Shown here piece by piece: positions 1-7,251 of a stretch of DNA of 64,000 bases. The position numbers were made by a program, and so were the translations under genes. The notes under the pieces were generated by a model. The model was not told the origin of the DNA. It saw only the letters and a program-made list of their open reading frames with translations, and ran no database searches. How positions within the stretch are numbered: the first letter of the stretch is position 1; every line of letters starts with the position of its first letter. Source of the stretch: Microbacterium capsulatum (lineage in GTDB: Bacteria > Actinomycetota > Actinomycetes > Actinomycetales > Microbacteriaceae); the NCBI RefSeq assembly GCF_030865425.1, contig NZ_JAVFCB010000009.1:62001-126000 (forward strand). Direction: 5' to 3'.

Positions 1-45
1 CTGGACCTCCAGGAGCGGGGGCGTCTCGATCATCTCTGCAGGCAT
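1..45 (-). CDS. Peptide ABC transporter ATP-binding protein, N-terminus only
   Basis: The reverse strand reads MPAEMIETPPLLEV and then leaves the window. It begins 1 nt after the stop of the downstream-facing permease gene, exactly where a DppD-type ATPase gene is expected in a dipeptide/oligopeptide importer. The motif ETPPLLEV resembles the first beta strand of such ATPases, just before the aromatic A-loop region. An alternative ATG lies at 33. No catalytic motif is inside the window, so the function rests on operon position and the few residues seen. Confidence 0.6.
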   Translation of the reverse strand, partial: MPAEMIETPPLLEVQ

Positions 46-46
46 G

Positions 47-934
47 TCACCGCACCTTCCGGAGGGGCTGGGTGCTCTCCGCCGTGAACCGCTGGCTGAA
101 GAAAGTCGTGCCGCCGACGACGAGGAAGATCGCGAGACCCGGCAGGATCACCTGCCACGGCGAGAGGCGCATGTACTTCTGCCCCTCGAGCACGAGCCCG
201 CCCCAGGTCGGCTCGGGCGGCTGGATGCCGAGGCCGAGGTAGTCGAGGCCGGCCTGCAGCAGGATCACGGTGGCGATGCTGGTCACCGCGACGATGAACA
301 TCTGCGGGAGCACGTGCGGCAGGATGTGCGTGCGGATGATCCGCAGCGACGAGGCGCCGAGCATCCGCGGGGCCATCACGAAGTCGCGGCCCCGCAGCGA
401 GAGCGCGGTCGCGCGGGCCAGGCGGGCGAAGCTCATCCAGTGCGTGAGTCCGAGCACGAGGATCATCAGCAGCGCGCTCGGTCCGAAGATCGCCGACAGC
501 GCGATCAGCAGCAGCACGGCCGGCAGCGCCAGGCTGACGTCGGTGACGAGGGCGATCACGTTGTCCGCCCAGCCGCCGAAGAACCCGGCGAGCAGGCCCA
601 GCACCGTGCCGACGAAGAAGTTCACGAACACGATCGCGGCGGTGATGAGCAGCGTGGTCTGGCCGCCCGCGGCGACCCGGCTGAGCAGGTCGCGGCCCAC
701 GACGTCGGTGCCGAGCGGGTGCTTCGGGTCGATGAACGGCCCGAGGCGGGCGTGTGCGAGGTCCTGGCTGAGGGGGTCGAAGCCCGGCCAGAAGTGCGCG
801 CCGATGATGGCGAGGATCACGAGCAGCACGATGGCGCCGCCGAGGGTCGAGAGCCAGCGCCCCTGCCGGCGGCTGAGCCGCGGACGGCGGCGCACCGGGG
901 CGCCCACCTGGGCCATTGCCACTGTGTCGGTCAT
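47..934 (-). CDS. Peptide ABC transporter permease, DppC type
   Basis: 295-residue inner-membrane permease of the DppC/OppC family. The N-terminus is cytoplasmic and Arg-rich, followed by TM1 (about residues 25-50) and the OppC N-terminal segment with the typical HPLGTDVVGRDLLSR motif. The BPD_transp_1 domain has five further TM segments, and the EAA-type loop includes SLRGRDFVMAPRMLG. The start ATG at 934 overlaps the TGA of the upstream DppB gene (ATGA), so translation is coupled; the longer frame extending to 1453 is a shadow of DppB. The operon order is SBP, DppB, DppC, then an ATPase at the window edge. The substrate is probably a peptide or peptide-like compound but cannot be read from the permease. 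Confidence 0.93.
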   Translation of the reverse strand: MTDTVAMAQVGAPVRRRPRLSRRQGRWLSTLGGAIVLLVILAIIGAHFWPGFDPLSQDLAHARLGPFIDPKHPLGTDVVGRDLLSRVAAGGQTTLLITAAIVFVNFFVGTVLGLLAGFFGGWADNVIALVTDVSLALPAVLLLIALSAIFGPSALLMILVLGLTHWMSFARLARATALSLRGRDFVMAPRMLGASSLRIIRTHILPHVLPQMFIVAVTSIATVILLQAGLDYLGLGIQPPEPTWGGLVLEGQKYMRLSPWQVILPGLAIFLVVGGTTFFSQRFTAESTQPLRKVR

Positions 935-1848
935 GCGAGTTTCACTCTCGGATCGATGAGCGAGTAGAGGAGGTCGACCACGACGTTGACGACCACGAAG
1001 AGGAGCACCACGACGAGCAGGCCCGCCTGCACGACCGCGAAGTCGCGCTGGCTGACCGCGCTGATCAGCGCGACGCCCATGCCGGGCCAGGCGAACACCT
1101 GCTCGACGATGATCGTGCCGCCGAGGAGGCTCGCGAGGTTGAGGCCGGCGACGGTGAGGATCGGCAGGAACGCGTTCGGCAGCATCTCCGTCGCGACCAC
1201 GGCCGCGTGGCTCTTGCCGCGCGCGTAGGCGGTGCGCACGTACTCGGCGGTGGTCTGCTCGCTGAGAGCCGAGTCCAGCAGGCGCACGTACAGCACGAAC
1301 TGGGCCGTCGCGATCGTCGCCACCGGGAGGACGAACGAGGGCAGGCCGGTGTAGCCGAGGCTCGGCAGCCAGCCGAGGGCGACCGCGAAGATCAGCACCA
1401 GCAGCACGCCGAAGAAGAAGTCCGGCACGGACGAGCGCAGCGCGCCGCCCCACACGAACATCGCCCGCAGCGTGTGGCTTCCGGTGATGTGGATGAGCAC
1501 GGCGGCGACGACCGCGAGCACGAGACCGATCGTGAACGAGGTCAGCGCGAGCGTGGTCGTGGCGGGCAGGCGCTCGAGGATGATCCCGATCGCCGTCTGG
1601 CTGGGATTGCGGTACGAGACGCCGAAGTCGCCGTGCAGGAGCCCGGCCAGGTAGCGGACGTACTGCACGCCGAGCGGGTCGTTGAACCCGAGCTTGCCGT
1701 TCAGGGCGTCGATCTGCTGCGCGGTCGCGCCCTCGGTGAGGATCAGCGCGGCCGGCTTGCCGGAGGCGCGTCCCAGCACGAAGGCGATCGTCACGGCGAC
1801 GAACAGTGTGACGACCGCCTGCAGGATGCGGCGGATGACGTAAGACAT
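931..1848 (-). CDS. Peptide ABC transporter permease, DppB type
   Basis: 305-residue DppB/OppB-family permease. It starts with the family signature MSYVIRRILQAVVTLFVAVT, followed by an extracellular domain (about residues 30-95) containing LGFNDPLGVQYVRYLAGLLHGDFG, then five TM segments. The EAA loop ends in TAYARGKS and the C-terminus in LIDPRVKLA, all typical. It lies 65 nt downstream of the SBP gene, with a weak hairpin between that could lower permease expression relative to the binding protein. It overlaps the next permease gene by 4 nt. Confidence 0.94.
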   Translation of the reverse strand: MSYVIRRILQAVVTLFVAVTIAFVLGRASGKPAALILTEGATAQQIDALNGKLGFNDPLGVQYVRYLAGLLHGDFGVSYRNPSQTAIGIILERLPATTTLALTSFTIGLVLAVVAAVLIHITGSHTLRAMFVWGGALRSSVPDFFFGVLLVLIFAVALGWLPSLGYTGLPSFVLPVATIATAQFVLYVRLLDSALSEQTTAEYVRTAYARGKSHAAVVATEMLPNAFLPILTVAGLNLASLLGGTIIVEQVFAWPGMGVALISAVSQRDFAVVQAGLLVVVLLFVVVNVVVDLLYSLIDPRVKLA

Positions 1849-1872
1849 GGGATCTCCAGGGGGATGAGATCA

Positions 1873-1908
1873 GTGCGGGGACCCGAGGGAGGGAGCAGGC
1901 CCCCGCAC
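1873..1908 (-). terminator. Possible attenuating hairpin between SBP and permease genes
   Basis: On the minus strand GTGCGGGG and CCCCGCAC form an 8-bp stem around a 21-nt loop, directly after the SBP stop. There is no T-run. Such stem-loops after binding-protein genes often stabilise the upstream message or partly stop transcription, giving more SBP than permease. This is suggestive only. Confidence 0.35.
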
Positions 1909-1913
1909 CGACG

Positions 1914-3476
1914 TCACTTGCCCGAGCGGCCGACCTCGGCGGCTCGGTAGATGCCGTCGACCGCCGGAGACCAGTCGATCGTGTTCACCGAAGCGTACGT
2001 GTTGGTGTTCTGCCAGAGGGGGACGTTCGACACGTTGGTCGCGTTCCACTGCCAGATCCCCTTGAACACGTCGGTGCGCTTGTCGGCCTTGGCCGCCTGC
2101 TGGTCGAGATAGGCCTTCGCCATCTCGGGGCTGCGCGCGTAGTCCTCCGGACCGCCGGCGAGGAGCTGGCTGACGACGACGTCGCCGTCCATGCTCGAGG
2201 GCGCCCAGGCGTTCAGGTAGAGGCCCGTGATCTGGTGGTTGGCCAGGCTCAGGCTGAGGCTGGACTGCTCGGATCCGACCAGCTTGATGTTCAAGCCGGC
2301 CTTGCCGAGGTCCGCCGCGATCGCCTGCGCGACCTCGGGGTCGGTCGGGGATCCGCCGGTGCTCGCGTACTGCAGCGTGATCTGCTCGCCGTTGTAGCCG
2401 GAGTCGGCGACGAGCTTCTTCGCGGCGGAGAGGTCGTACTTCGGCACCGGGAAGCCGTCGACGTAGCCGGCGACGCCCTTGGCCACGATCTCGCCGGTGG
2501 GGGTGGCGTAGCCGTTGAGCAGGTTCTTGACGATGGAGTTGCGGTCGATCGCGAGCGGGAGGGCCTGGCGCAGCTTGAGGTTGGACAGCGCGCCGGCGGT
2601 GGTGTTCACGCCGATGAACGCGACCTGGTTGGATGCGGCCTCGACGACCTTGGCGTTCGCGGCGCCCTTGAACACGGGCACCTGGCTGGCCGGGATGATC
2701 GCGGTGTCGAGCGTGCCCGACTCGACGCCCGTGACGCGGGCGTCCGGCGCGCCGACGAACGAGAACGTGATGTCCTTGATCTTGGCCTTGGTGCCCCAGT
2801 AGGAGTCGTTGCGGGTGACCTTGTAGTCCACGCCGTGGTCCCAGGCGACGAACTTGTACGGGCCGGTGCCGACCGGCGCGGTCGGGAACTTGTCCGGACC
2901 CTCGGCCTCGTACACCTTCTCCGGGACGATGCCGATCGTGGCGACCTGGTTGAGCCAGGCGCTGAACGGGTTCTTCAGGGTGAACACGACGGTGTTGGCG
3001 TCCGTCGCCTCGACCTTGTCGACCATGGCGATGGCCACGCGGTTGGTCGACTTCGCGCTCGCGAGGATCTTGTTGTACGTGTAGACGATGTCCGACGCCT
3101 TCATGTCGGATCCGTCCTGGAACTTCACGCCCTTGCGGATCGTGAAGGTCCACACGTCCTGGGTGGCGTTCGACTTCCACTCGGTCGCGAGGCCGGGCTG
3201 GATCTTGCCCTTGGAGTCGATGCGGGTGAGGCCGTCGAACACGGCGTAGTACATGTTCCACGCCGAGATCGACCGCATCATGATCGGATCGATGTTGGCC
3301 GGCTCGGTCGGCATGGCGAGGGTCGCGGTGCCGTTGCTGACGGATCCGCCTCCGCCGCTGCCGCTCGTGCTCGACGGGGTGGCGTTGCCCATGCAGCCGG
3401 CCAGCAGGACGGAGCTGACGGTGAGCGCGACGCCGAGCGCCGCAAGGCGTCCACGATGCTGTGTCTTCGTTGACAT
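1914..3476 (-). CDS. Peptide ABC transporter substrate-binding lipoprotein
   Basis: 520-residue SBP_bac_5 (DppA/OppA) family protein. The ATG at 3476 is preferred over the upstream ATG at 3500 because AAAGGAAA lies about 7 nt ahead and the signal peptide then begins MSTKTQHRG. The lipobox is LLAGC, so the mature protein is a lipid-anchored extracellular receptor. The core shows the family pattern: GLATEWKSNATQDVWTFTIR near the N-terminal lobe, KNPFSAWLNQVA, GTGPYKFVAWDHG and KLRQALPLAIDR. The gene is the first of an operon with two permeases and an ATPase, and its own promoter with an inverted repeat lies just upstream. The ligand is unknown; the adjacent YncE-like gene shares an operator-like motif. 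Confidence 0.93.
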   Translation of the reverse strand: MSTKTQHRGRLAALGVALTVSSVLLAGCMGNATPSSTSGSGGGGSVSNGTATLAMPTEPANIDPIMMRSISAWNMYYAVFDGLTRIDSKGKIQPGLATEWKSNATQDVWTFTIRKGVKFQDGSDMKASDIVYTYNKILASAKSTNRVAIAMVDKVEATDANTVVFTLKNPFSAWLNQVATIGIVPEKVYEAEGPDKFPTAPVGTGPYKFVAWDHGVDYKVTRNDSYWGTKAKIKDITFSFVGAPDARVTGVESGTLDTAIIPASQVPVFKGAANAKVVEAASNQVAFIGVNTTAGALSNLKLRQALPLAIDRNSIVKNLLNGYATPTGEIVAKGVAGYVDGFPVPKYDLSAAKKLVADSGYNGEQITLQYASTGGSPTDPEVAQAIAADLGKAGLNIKLVGSEQSSLSLSLANHQITGLYLNAWAPSSMDGDVVVSQLLAGGPEDYARSPEMAKAYLDQQAAKADKRTDVFKGIWQWNATNVSNVPLWQNTNTYASVNTIDWSPAVDGIYRAAEVGRSGK

Positions 3477-3538
3477 TCCTGGTTTCCTTTCGTCCGTCAC
3501 TGAGCTTTGGTGGGGGCCTTGGCGCGTGCGGGAAACTG

Positions 3539-3585
3539 ATCGGGTAGCAGAAGTAGTGTGTAATACATTACCTCTGCTACCCGAT
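3539..3585. promoter_or_regulatory. 13-bp inverted repeat at the transcription start of the SBP operon
   Basis: ATCGGGTAGCAGA (3539-3551) and TCTGCTACCCGAT (3573-3585) are perfect inverted repeats separated by 21 nt. The spacer itself contains the palindrome GTAATACATTAC. The repeat begins at the edge of the -10 box and covers the expected transcription start. It is therefore either a DNA operator (LacI/GntR-like dyad) or the first hairpin of the mRNA leader. The sequence alone cannot decide. Confidence 0.6.
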
Positions 3586-3612
3586 AATGGTATACAAATT
3601 TCTCGATGTCAA
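3584..3612 (-). promoter_or_regulatory. Sigma-70-type promoter of the first peptide importer
   Basis: On the minus strand TTGACA (3612-3607), a 17-nt spacer and CATTAT (3589-3584) form a near-consensus housekeeping promoter, about 110 nt upstream of the SBP start. Inside the spacer lies GTATACCATT, part of a motif also found upstream of the YncE-like gene at about 4811-4842. A repressor bound there would block polymerase. Confidence 0.75.
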
Positions 3613-3640
3613 GGGATTCGCCCCTCGGCATCGGAGCCTC

Positions 3641-4666
3641 TCAGGAGGCGATCAGGACGCCCATCTGCGGCATGTCCGGAACGGCGATCTCGTCGAGTTC
3701 GAGCGAGTCCAGGTCGACGATCGCGAGGCCGTTCCACGGGCCGCGGCTGGTGGATCCGCCGGTGAGGATCGCCTTGCGCCGGCCGTCCGGGGCGTCCAGC
3801 CACTCGATGACGTTCTCGTGCCCCTTCTCGAGCGGCAGCAGGGTCTCCTCGCCCGAGGCGATGTCGCGGATCGTCAGGCTCGGGCCCTTGGTCGCGCCGC
3901 CGATCGGGCCGACGCCGACCACCATCAGGCGGCCGTCCGTGGTGAGGCCCACGCCGTGCTGGTGCGAGTCGCCGGTCATCGGCTGCGTCTCGTAGGTGCG
4001 GGTCTCCGGCGAGTACACGACGAGGCCCTGGCCCTGGTAGGGCAGGTAGAGCGTGCCGTCCTCGGCGACCGCGGCGTAGTGCGGCTTGTAGTGCGACATC
4101 AGGCCGCCCTCGGTGCCGAACGGCGCGATCTCGGTGCTCGTCACGACGTGCTCCGGGACGGTGATCGTGTTCAGGGTGAACGAGTCGTGGTCGATCGTGT
4201 AGACCTCGTGGCCGGACGGCGAGATCTGCACGTCGAACGGGCGCAGGCCCACCTCGAATGAGTCGGTGAACGCGCCGGTCGCGGTGTCGAAGCGCTCCAC
4301 GGTCGAGTTCAGGCCGGTGCGGGTGATCGCGACGTAGACGGCGGATCCGTCCGGGGTGACGACGACGCCCGTGCCGCCGGGGCGCTCCTCGCCGTACTCG
4401 ATCACGGAGGGCTGCGCCTGGAACGGGACGAGCGCGAGGCGCTCGCGCGAGTCGAGGTCGACGACCGCGAGGCCCACGGCCGTGCTGACGTAGGCGCGGC
4501 GGGACGCGTCGTGCACCGCGACGGCCCAGGGGGCCGCGCCGACGACGGTCTCGGACTGCACCGGGGCGTCGGGGCTGGTCAGATCGACGAACGCGATCTT
4601 GTCGCCGTGGCTCTCCGTGACGACGAAGACCGTGCCGTGGCCGGGTCGGGTGGTGCTGGTCACCAT
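3641..4666 (-). CDS. YncE-like beta-propeller protein
   Basis: 341-residue seven-bladed beta-propeller of the YncE/YVTN type, with repeated blades such as GTVFVVTESHGDKIAFVDL, RRAYVSTAVGLAVVDLDS, SAVYVAITRTGLNSTVERFD and HEVYTIDHDSFTLNTITV. There is no signal peptide, so it is probably cytoplasmic. The ATG at 4666 is chosen because GAGGAAG lies about 10 nt ahead; the frame remains open to 4963, but that part is low-complexity and unlike protein. Proteins of this fold can be lactonases or non-enzymatic scaffolds; no catalytic residue is assignable. It lies upstream of the first peptide importer, in the same direction but with its own leader, and shares an operator-like sequence with it. Confidence 0.8.
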   Translation of the reverse strand: MVTSTTRPGHGTVFVVTESHGDKIAFVDLTSPDAPVQSETVVGAAPWAVAVHDASRRAYVSTAVGLAVVDLDSRERLALVPFQAQPSVIEYGEERPGGTGVVVTPDGSAVYVAITRTGLNSTVERFDTATGAFTDSFEVGLRPFDVQISPSGHEVYTIDHDSFTLNTITVPEHVVTSTEIAPFGTEGGLMSHYKPHYAAVAEDGTLYLPYQGQGLVVYSPETRTYETQPMTGDSHQHGVGLTTDGRLMVVGVGPIGGATKGPSLTIRDIASGEETLLPLEKGHENVIEWLDAPDGRRKAILTGGSTSRGPWNGLAIVDLDSLELDEIAVPDMPQMGVLIAS

Positions 4667-4810
4667 GTGTACTCGCTTCCTCGGGGGGTCCCCCCGGATC
4701 GACTCGGCTCCGGCGAGCTGCGGAGCGACGGGAGGATCCCGGAACGGAAGATGCAGCGCCGCATGCCGTCGGCGACGGACTTCTGCCCGTCGGTTCGAGT
4801 GGTTTCCAAA

Positions 4811-4842
4811 ATGGTATGCCAATTTCGCGCCGGTATACAACG
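4811..4842. promoter_or_regulatory. GntR-like operator sites upstream of the YncE-like gene
   Basis: AATGGTATGCCAATTT is followed about 5 nt later by CGGTATACAACG. The first matches AATGGTATACAAATTT at 3586-3601 (inside the promoter of the peptide importer) at 14 of 16 positions. The central GTATAC-type dyad resembles FadR-subfamily GntR sites. The regulator is not identifiable in this window. The region 4667-5066 otherwise holds only this site, a long inverted repeat and a terminator. Confidence 0.55.
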
Positions 4843-4920
4843 ACGCCCACCCCGTCCCCACCGCACCCGCCCACCCGCCCCGTCCCCACCGCACCCGCCC
4901 GCCCGCCCGGATCCGCGATC

Positions 4921-4999
4921 TGGCCGCGAAACCGAACCTGGGTTGCGAGACCGAGGGATTCACACGGGGTCTCGCGACGCAGGTTCGGTCTCGCGGCCA
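4921..4999. repeat. Long imperfect inverted repeat, 32-nt arms
   Basis: Positions 4921-4952 and 4968-4999 are inverted copies with 3 mismatches in 32, around a 15-nt loop. The arms contain CCGAACCTG/CAGGTTCGG and GCGAGACC/GGTCTCGC. It sits between the S53 gene and the YncE leader, next to a separate terminator hairpin, so it is unlikely to be needed as a terminator. It could be a REP-like or miniature element. Confidence 0.7.
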
Positions 5000-5015
5000 G
5001 GGGGGTAGATGAAGA

Positions 5016-5045
5016 GGGTGCCCGCTCGGGGTCGAGCGGGCACCC
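5016..5045 (-). terminator. Terminator of the S53 peptidase gene
   Basis: GGGTGCCCGCTC and GAGCGGGCACCC form a perfect 12-bp stem with a 6-nt loop, beginning 21 nt after the S53 stop codon. On the minus strand it is followed by TCTTCATCTA, a short T-rich tail. Confidence 0.75.
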
Positions 5046-5066
5046 TCCGGTCGATCGGGCGAGTGG

Positions 5067-6986
5067 CTACTGCACCCAGCCGGCGCGGGGGCTGCCCCAG
5101 CCGGTCTCGGTGTCCCACCCGGCGCCGACGGTCAGCGTCGTCGTCGCGCCGTTGAACGTGCGCACCGAGTAGGTGTAGCCGCCCGTGGCGTCGACGCCGT
5201 TGACGTAGTCGACGCGGATCGCACCCTTGTCGATGTCCGCGCCGGTCACGTCGTGCATGCCCTTGCCGTGCGTGCTGTAGATCACCGGGTTCAGCAGCCC
5301 GAGGCCGGTGCCGCCGTTCGCCTGGATCTTCAGCGCGGTGATGCCCGCGAACAGCGGCGAGGCGAGGCTCGTGCCGCCGATCCGGTAGGTGTCGTACGCG
5401 GCCTTGCCCGTGAAGGTCTGCGTCTGGCCGACCAGCATGCCCGTGGTCGGGTCGCCGTCCATCGAGACGTCCGGCACCGCGCGCCCGCCGTTCGGGCTGC
5501 TGATCCCGGCCGCCGTCTGGTACGCCGGCTCCGGGATGTTCGACGAGTATCCGCCGCCGCCGCCATAGAGGAACGAGGTGCTCAGAGTCCAGGCGCCGCC
5601 CTTCAGCACGTACTTCGAGGTCTGCCACCCGGTCTCGCCGGTGACGCCGGCATCCGTGATCGCGGTGGAGGTGCCGCCGACAGCCGTGACGAACGGGTCG
5701 GACGCGGGGTAGTCCGTCTGCGGGGAGCCGACCGCGGCCGCCTCGTCTCCCGCGTCGCCGCTGGAGAAGACGTAGCTGATGCCCTGGGTGGCGCCCTGCA
5801 GGAACGCCGTCTCATAGGCGAGGAACAACGCCGGCTTCACGACGTCGCCGACCCCGCCCCAGGAGTTGGTGACGATGCTCGCGACGTTCTCGTCGTTGAT
5901 CTGCGTGAACGTGTCGAGCAGGTCCGCGTCCAGGCAGCTCTTCGCCCCGTAATAGCGGATGTTCGCGGCGGGGGCCATCGCGTGCACGGCCTCGACGTCG
6001 AGGGTCTGCTCGCCGTACCAGCCGGGCATGCTGCACTGGTGACCCGACTTGGTGCTGTTCACGTTCGTGAAGGCGTTGGGCAGGTTCTCCGAGAACTGCC
6101 CCGGCGCGAACGGCTGGTCTCCGTTGTCGGACGCGTACCTGTTGGCGTCGGCCTCGAGGGTCGGCGAGACGTACGCGTCGGTGATCGCGACCGTGACGCC
6201 CTTGCCGTCGAAGCCGCCGGTCAGGCCCGCCTCGTAGGCGTTGCGCAGCTGCGGGCCGGTGTACCCGCACGGCGAGTACGGCAGGCTGGAGCCGTCGAAC
6301 TTCGGGAGCAGGGTGCCGTCGGGCGTCGGCAGGTTCTGCGGCGTCGCGGAACCGTAGGTCTTGCCGCAGATCGGCGGGTTGCGGAACCCGGCGTCCGGCG
6401 GGGCCGGCTTCTGGGTCTTCGGGTCGACGTAGGACGGGGTGGTGTCGAGGCCGTCGACGGCGATGACCGTCCCGGCGAGCGCGGCCGGCGTCGTCGCCGC
6501 GCCGTCGGGCGCCTGCACCGTGAGCCCGTCGTGCGTGTAGGTCGAGATCGTGACGCCGAACGCCTTGTTCGCGTTGCCGACGCCGCCGGTCACGTCGATG
6601 TAGCGGTGGCTCGCGCCGACCGTGGTCTTGAGGCCCGCGCCCTGCAGCCAGCCGGTCACCGCGTCGACCGTGGACTGGGTGGCGTCGAACTTCGCGTGGT
6701 ACTGGTCCGCCGAGAGGAACTGACGGTATTGCGCGGATCCGGGCGTCGACACCGCCGTGGCGAGGGCGGAGAGGGCGTCCATCCCGCCCTGCGGGGCGAG
6801 GTACACGCGCGCGCTCACCGCGCCGCTGGCGGGGCCCACCTTGCTGCCGTGGCTGAGCCAACCGGGTGTGGAGTTCGGGATCGGGGAGTCGGGCGGCGGG
6901 GCGGCGTAGGCCGCGCCGGTCCCTCCGAGGGCTGCGACGACGGTGGCGACGACGGCGAGCGAAACGCCGAGGACTCTTTTGCGCAT
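5067..6986 (-). CDS. Secreted S53 (sedolisin/kumamolisin-type) peptidase
   Basis: 639-residue secreted endopeptidase. Residues 1-29 are a Sec signal peptide ending in GAAYAA. Residues about 40-180 are the pro-kumamolisin activation domain (DQYHAKFDATQSTVDAV). The catalytic domain carries the sedolisin set: Glu326 and Asp330 in GEQTLDVEAVHAMAP, an oxyanion Asp in FSSGDAGD, and Ser540 in GGTSLASP. The C-terminal Ca-binding loop is visible as VDYVNGVDATGGY. It has its own RBS (GGAGATCCCGG) and terminator and is monocistronic. It would release peptides outside the cell, and it lies between two peptide importers, so a joint role in protein scavenging is plausible. Confidence 0.93.
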   Translation of the reverse strand: MRKRVLGVSLAVVATVVAALGGTGAAYAAPPPDSPIPNSTPGWLSHGSKVGPASGAVSARVYLAPQGGMDALSALATAVSTPGSAQYRQFLSADQYHAKFDATQSTVDAVTGWLQGAGLKTTVGASHRYIDVTGGVGNANKAFGVTISTYTHDGLTVQAPDGAATTPAALAGTVIAVDGLDTTPSYVDPKTQKPAPPDAGFRNPPICGKTYGSATPQNLPTPDGTLLPKFDGSSLPYSPCGYTGPQLRNAYEAGLTGGFDGKGVTVAITDAYVSPTLEADANRYASDNGDQPFAPGQFSENLPNAFTNVNSTKSGHQCSMPGWYGEQTLDVEAVHAMAPAANIRYYGAKSCLDADLLDTFTQINDENVASIVTNSWGGVGDVVKPALFLAYETAFLQGATQGISYVFSSGDAGDEAAAVGSPQTDYPASDPFVTAVGGTSTAITDAGVTGETGWQTSKYVLKGGAWTLSTSFLYGGGGGYSSNIPEPAYQTAAGISSPNGGRAVPDVSMDGDPTTGMLVGQTQTFTGKAAYDTYRIGGTSLASPLFAGITALKIQANGGTGLGLLNPVIYSTHGKGMHDVTGADIDKGAIRVDYVNGVDATGGYTYSVRTFNGATTTLTVGAGWDTETGWGSPRAGWVQ

Positions 6987-7187
6987 CCGGGATCTCCAGA
7001 CATTCGGTTGACGGCCCTCGGCGGTCGCCGGTGACCGATGGAAACGCTAATCCTCCGCAACCGGCGGCGCGAGAGGTATCGGCGCGCCTCGCCCCGGCTC
7101 ACAGCAGGCCCATCGGATTCTCCCAGCCGGCGCATTTCCGTCGGGGTTCCGCCGGACGGACAGCCCCGGTGCCGCCCTCGCGAACGA

Positions 7188-7227
7188 CGGTGCGCCGCGC
7201 GGGAAGAGGATCCCGCGCGGCGCACCG
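7188..7227 (-). terminator. Terminator of the acyltransferase-peptide importer operon
   Basis: A perfect 17-bp stem (CGGTGCGCCGCGCGGGA and its complement) with a 6-nt loop, 24 nt after the stop of the last operon gene. No strong T-run follows, as is usual in high-GC actinobacteria. Confidence 0.7.
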
Positions 7228-7251
7228 CCGTTCCGTGAGGAGAGCGACCGG

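Noticed and set aside
44..967. Plus-strand open frames opposite the first permeases
   Set aside because: Charge-rich low-complexity shadows without RBS or family pattern.
47..1453. Longer DppC start giving 468 residues
   Set aside because: The N-terminal 173 residues are an out-of-frame copy of DppB coding sequence; the ATGA overlap at 934 gives the normal permease length.
4667..4963. N-terminal extension of the YncE-like protein
   Set aside because: The extra sequence is not protein-like and covers the operator and leader; a good RBS precedes ATG 4666.
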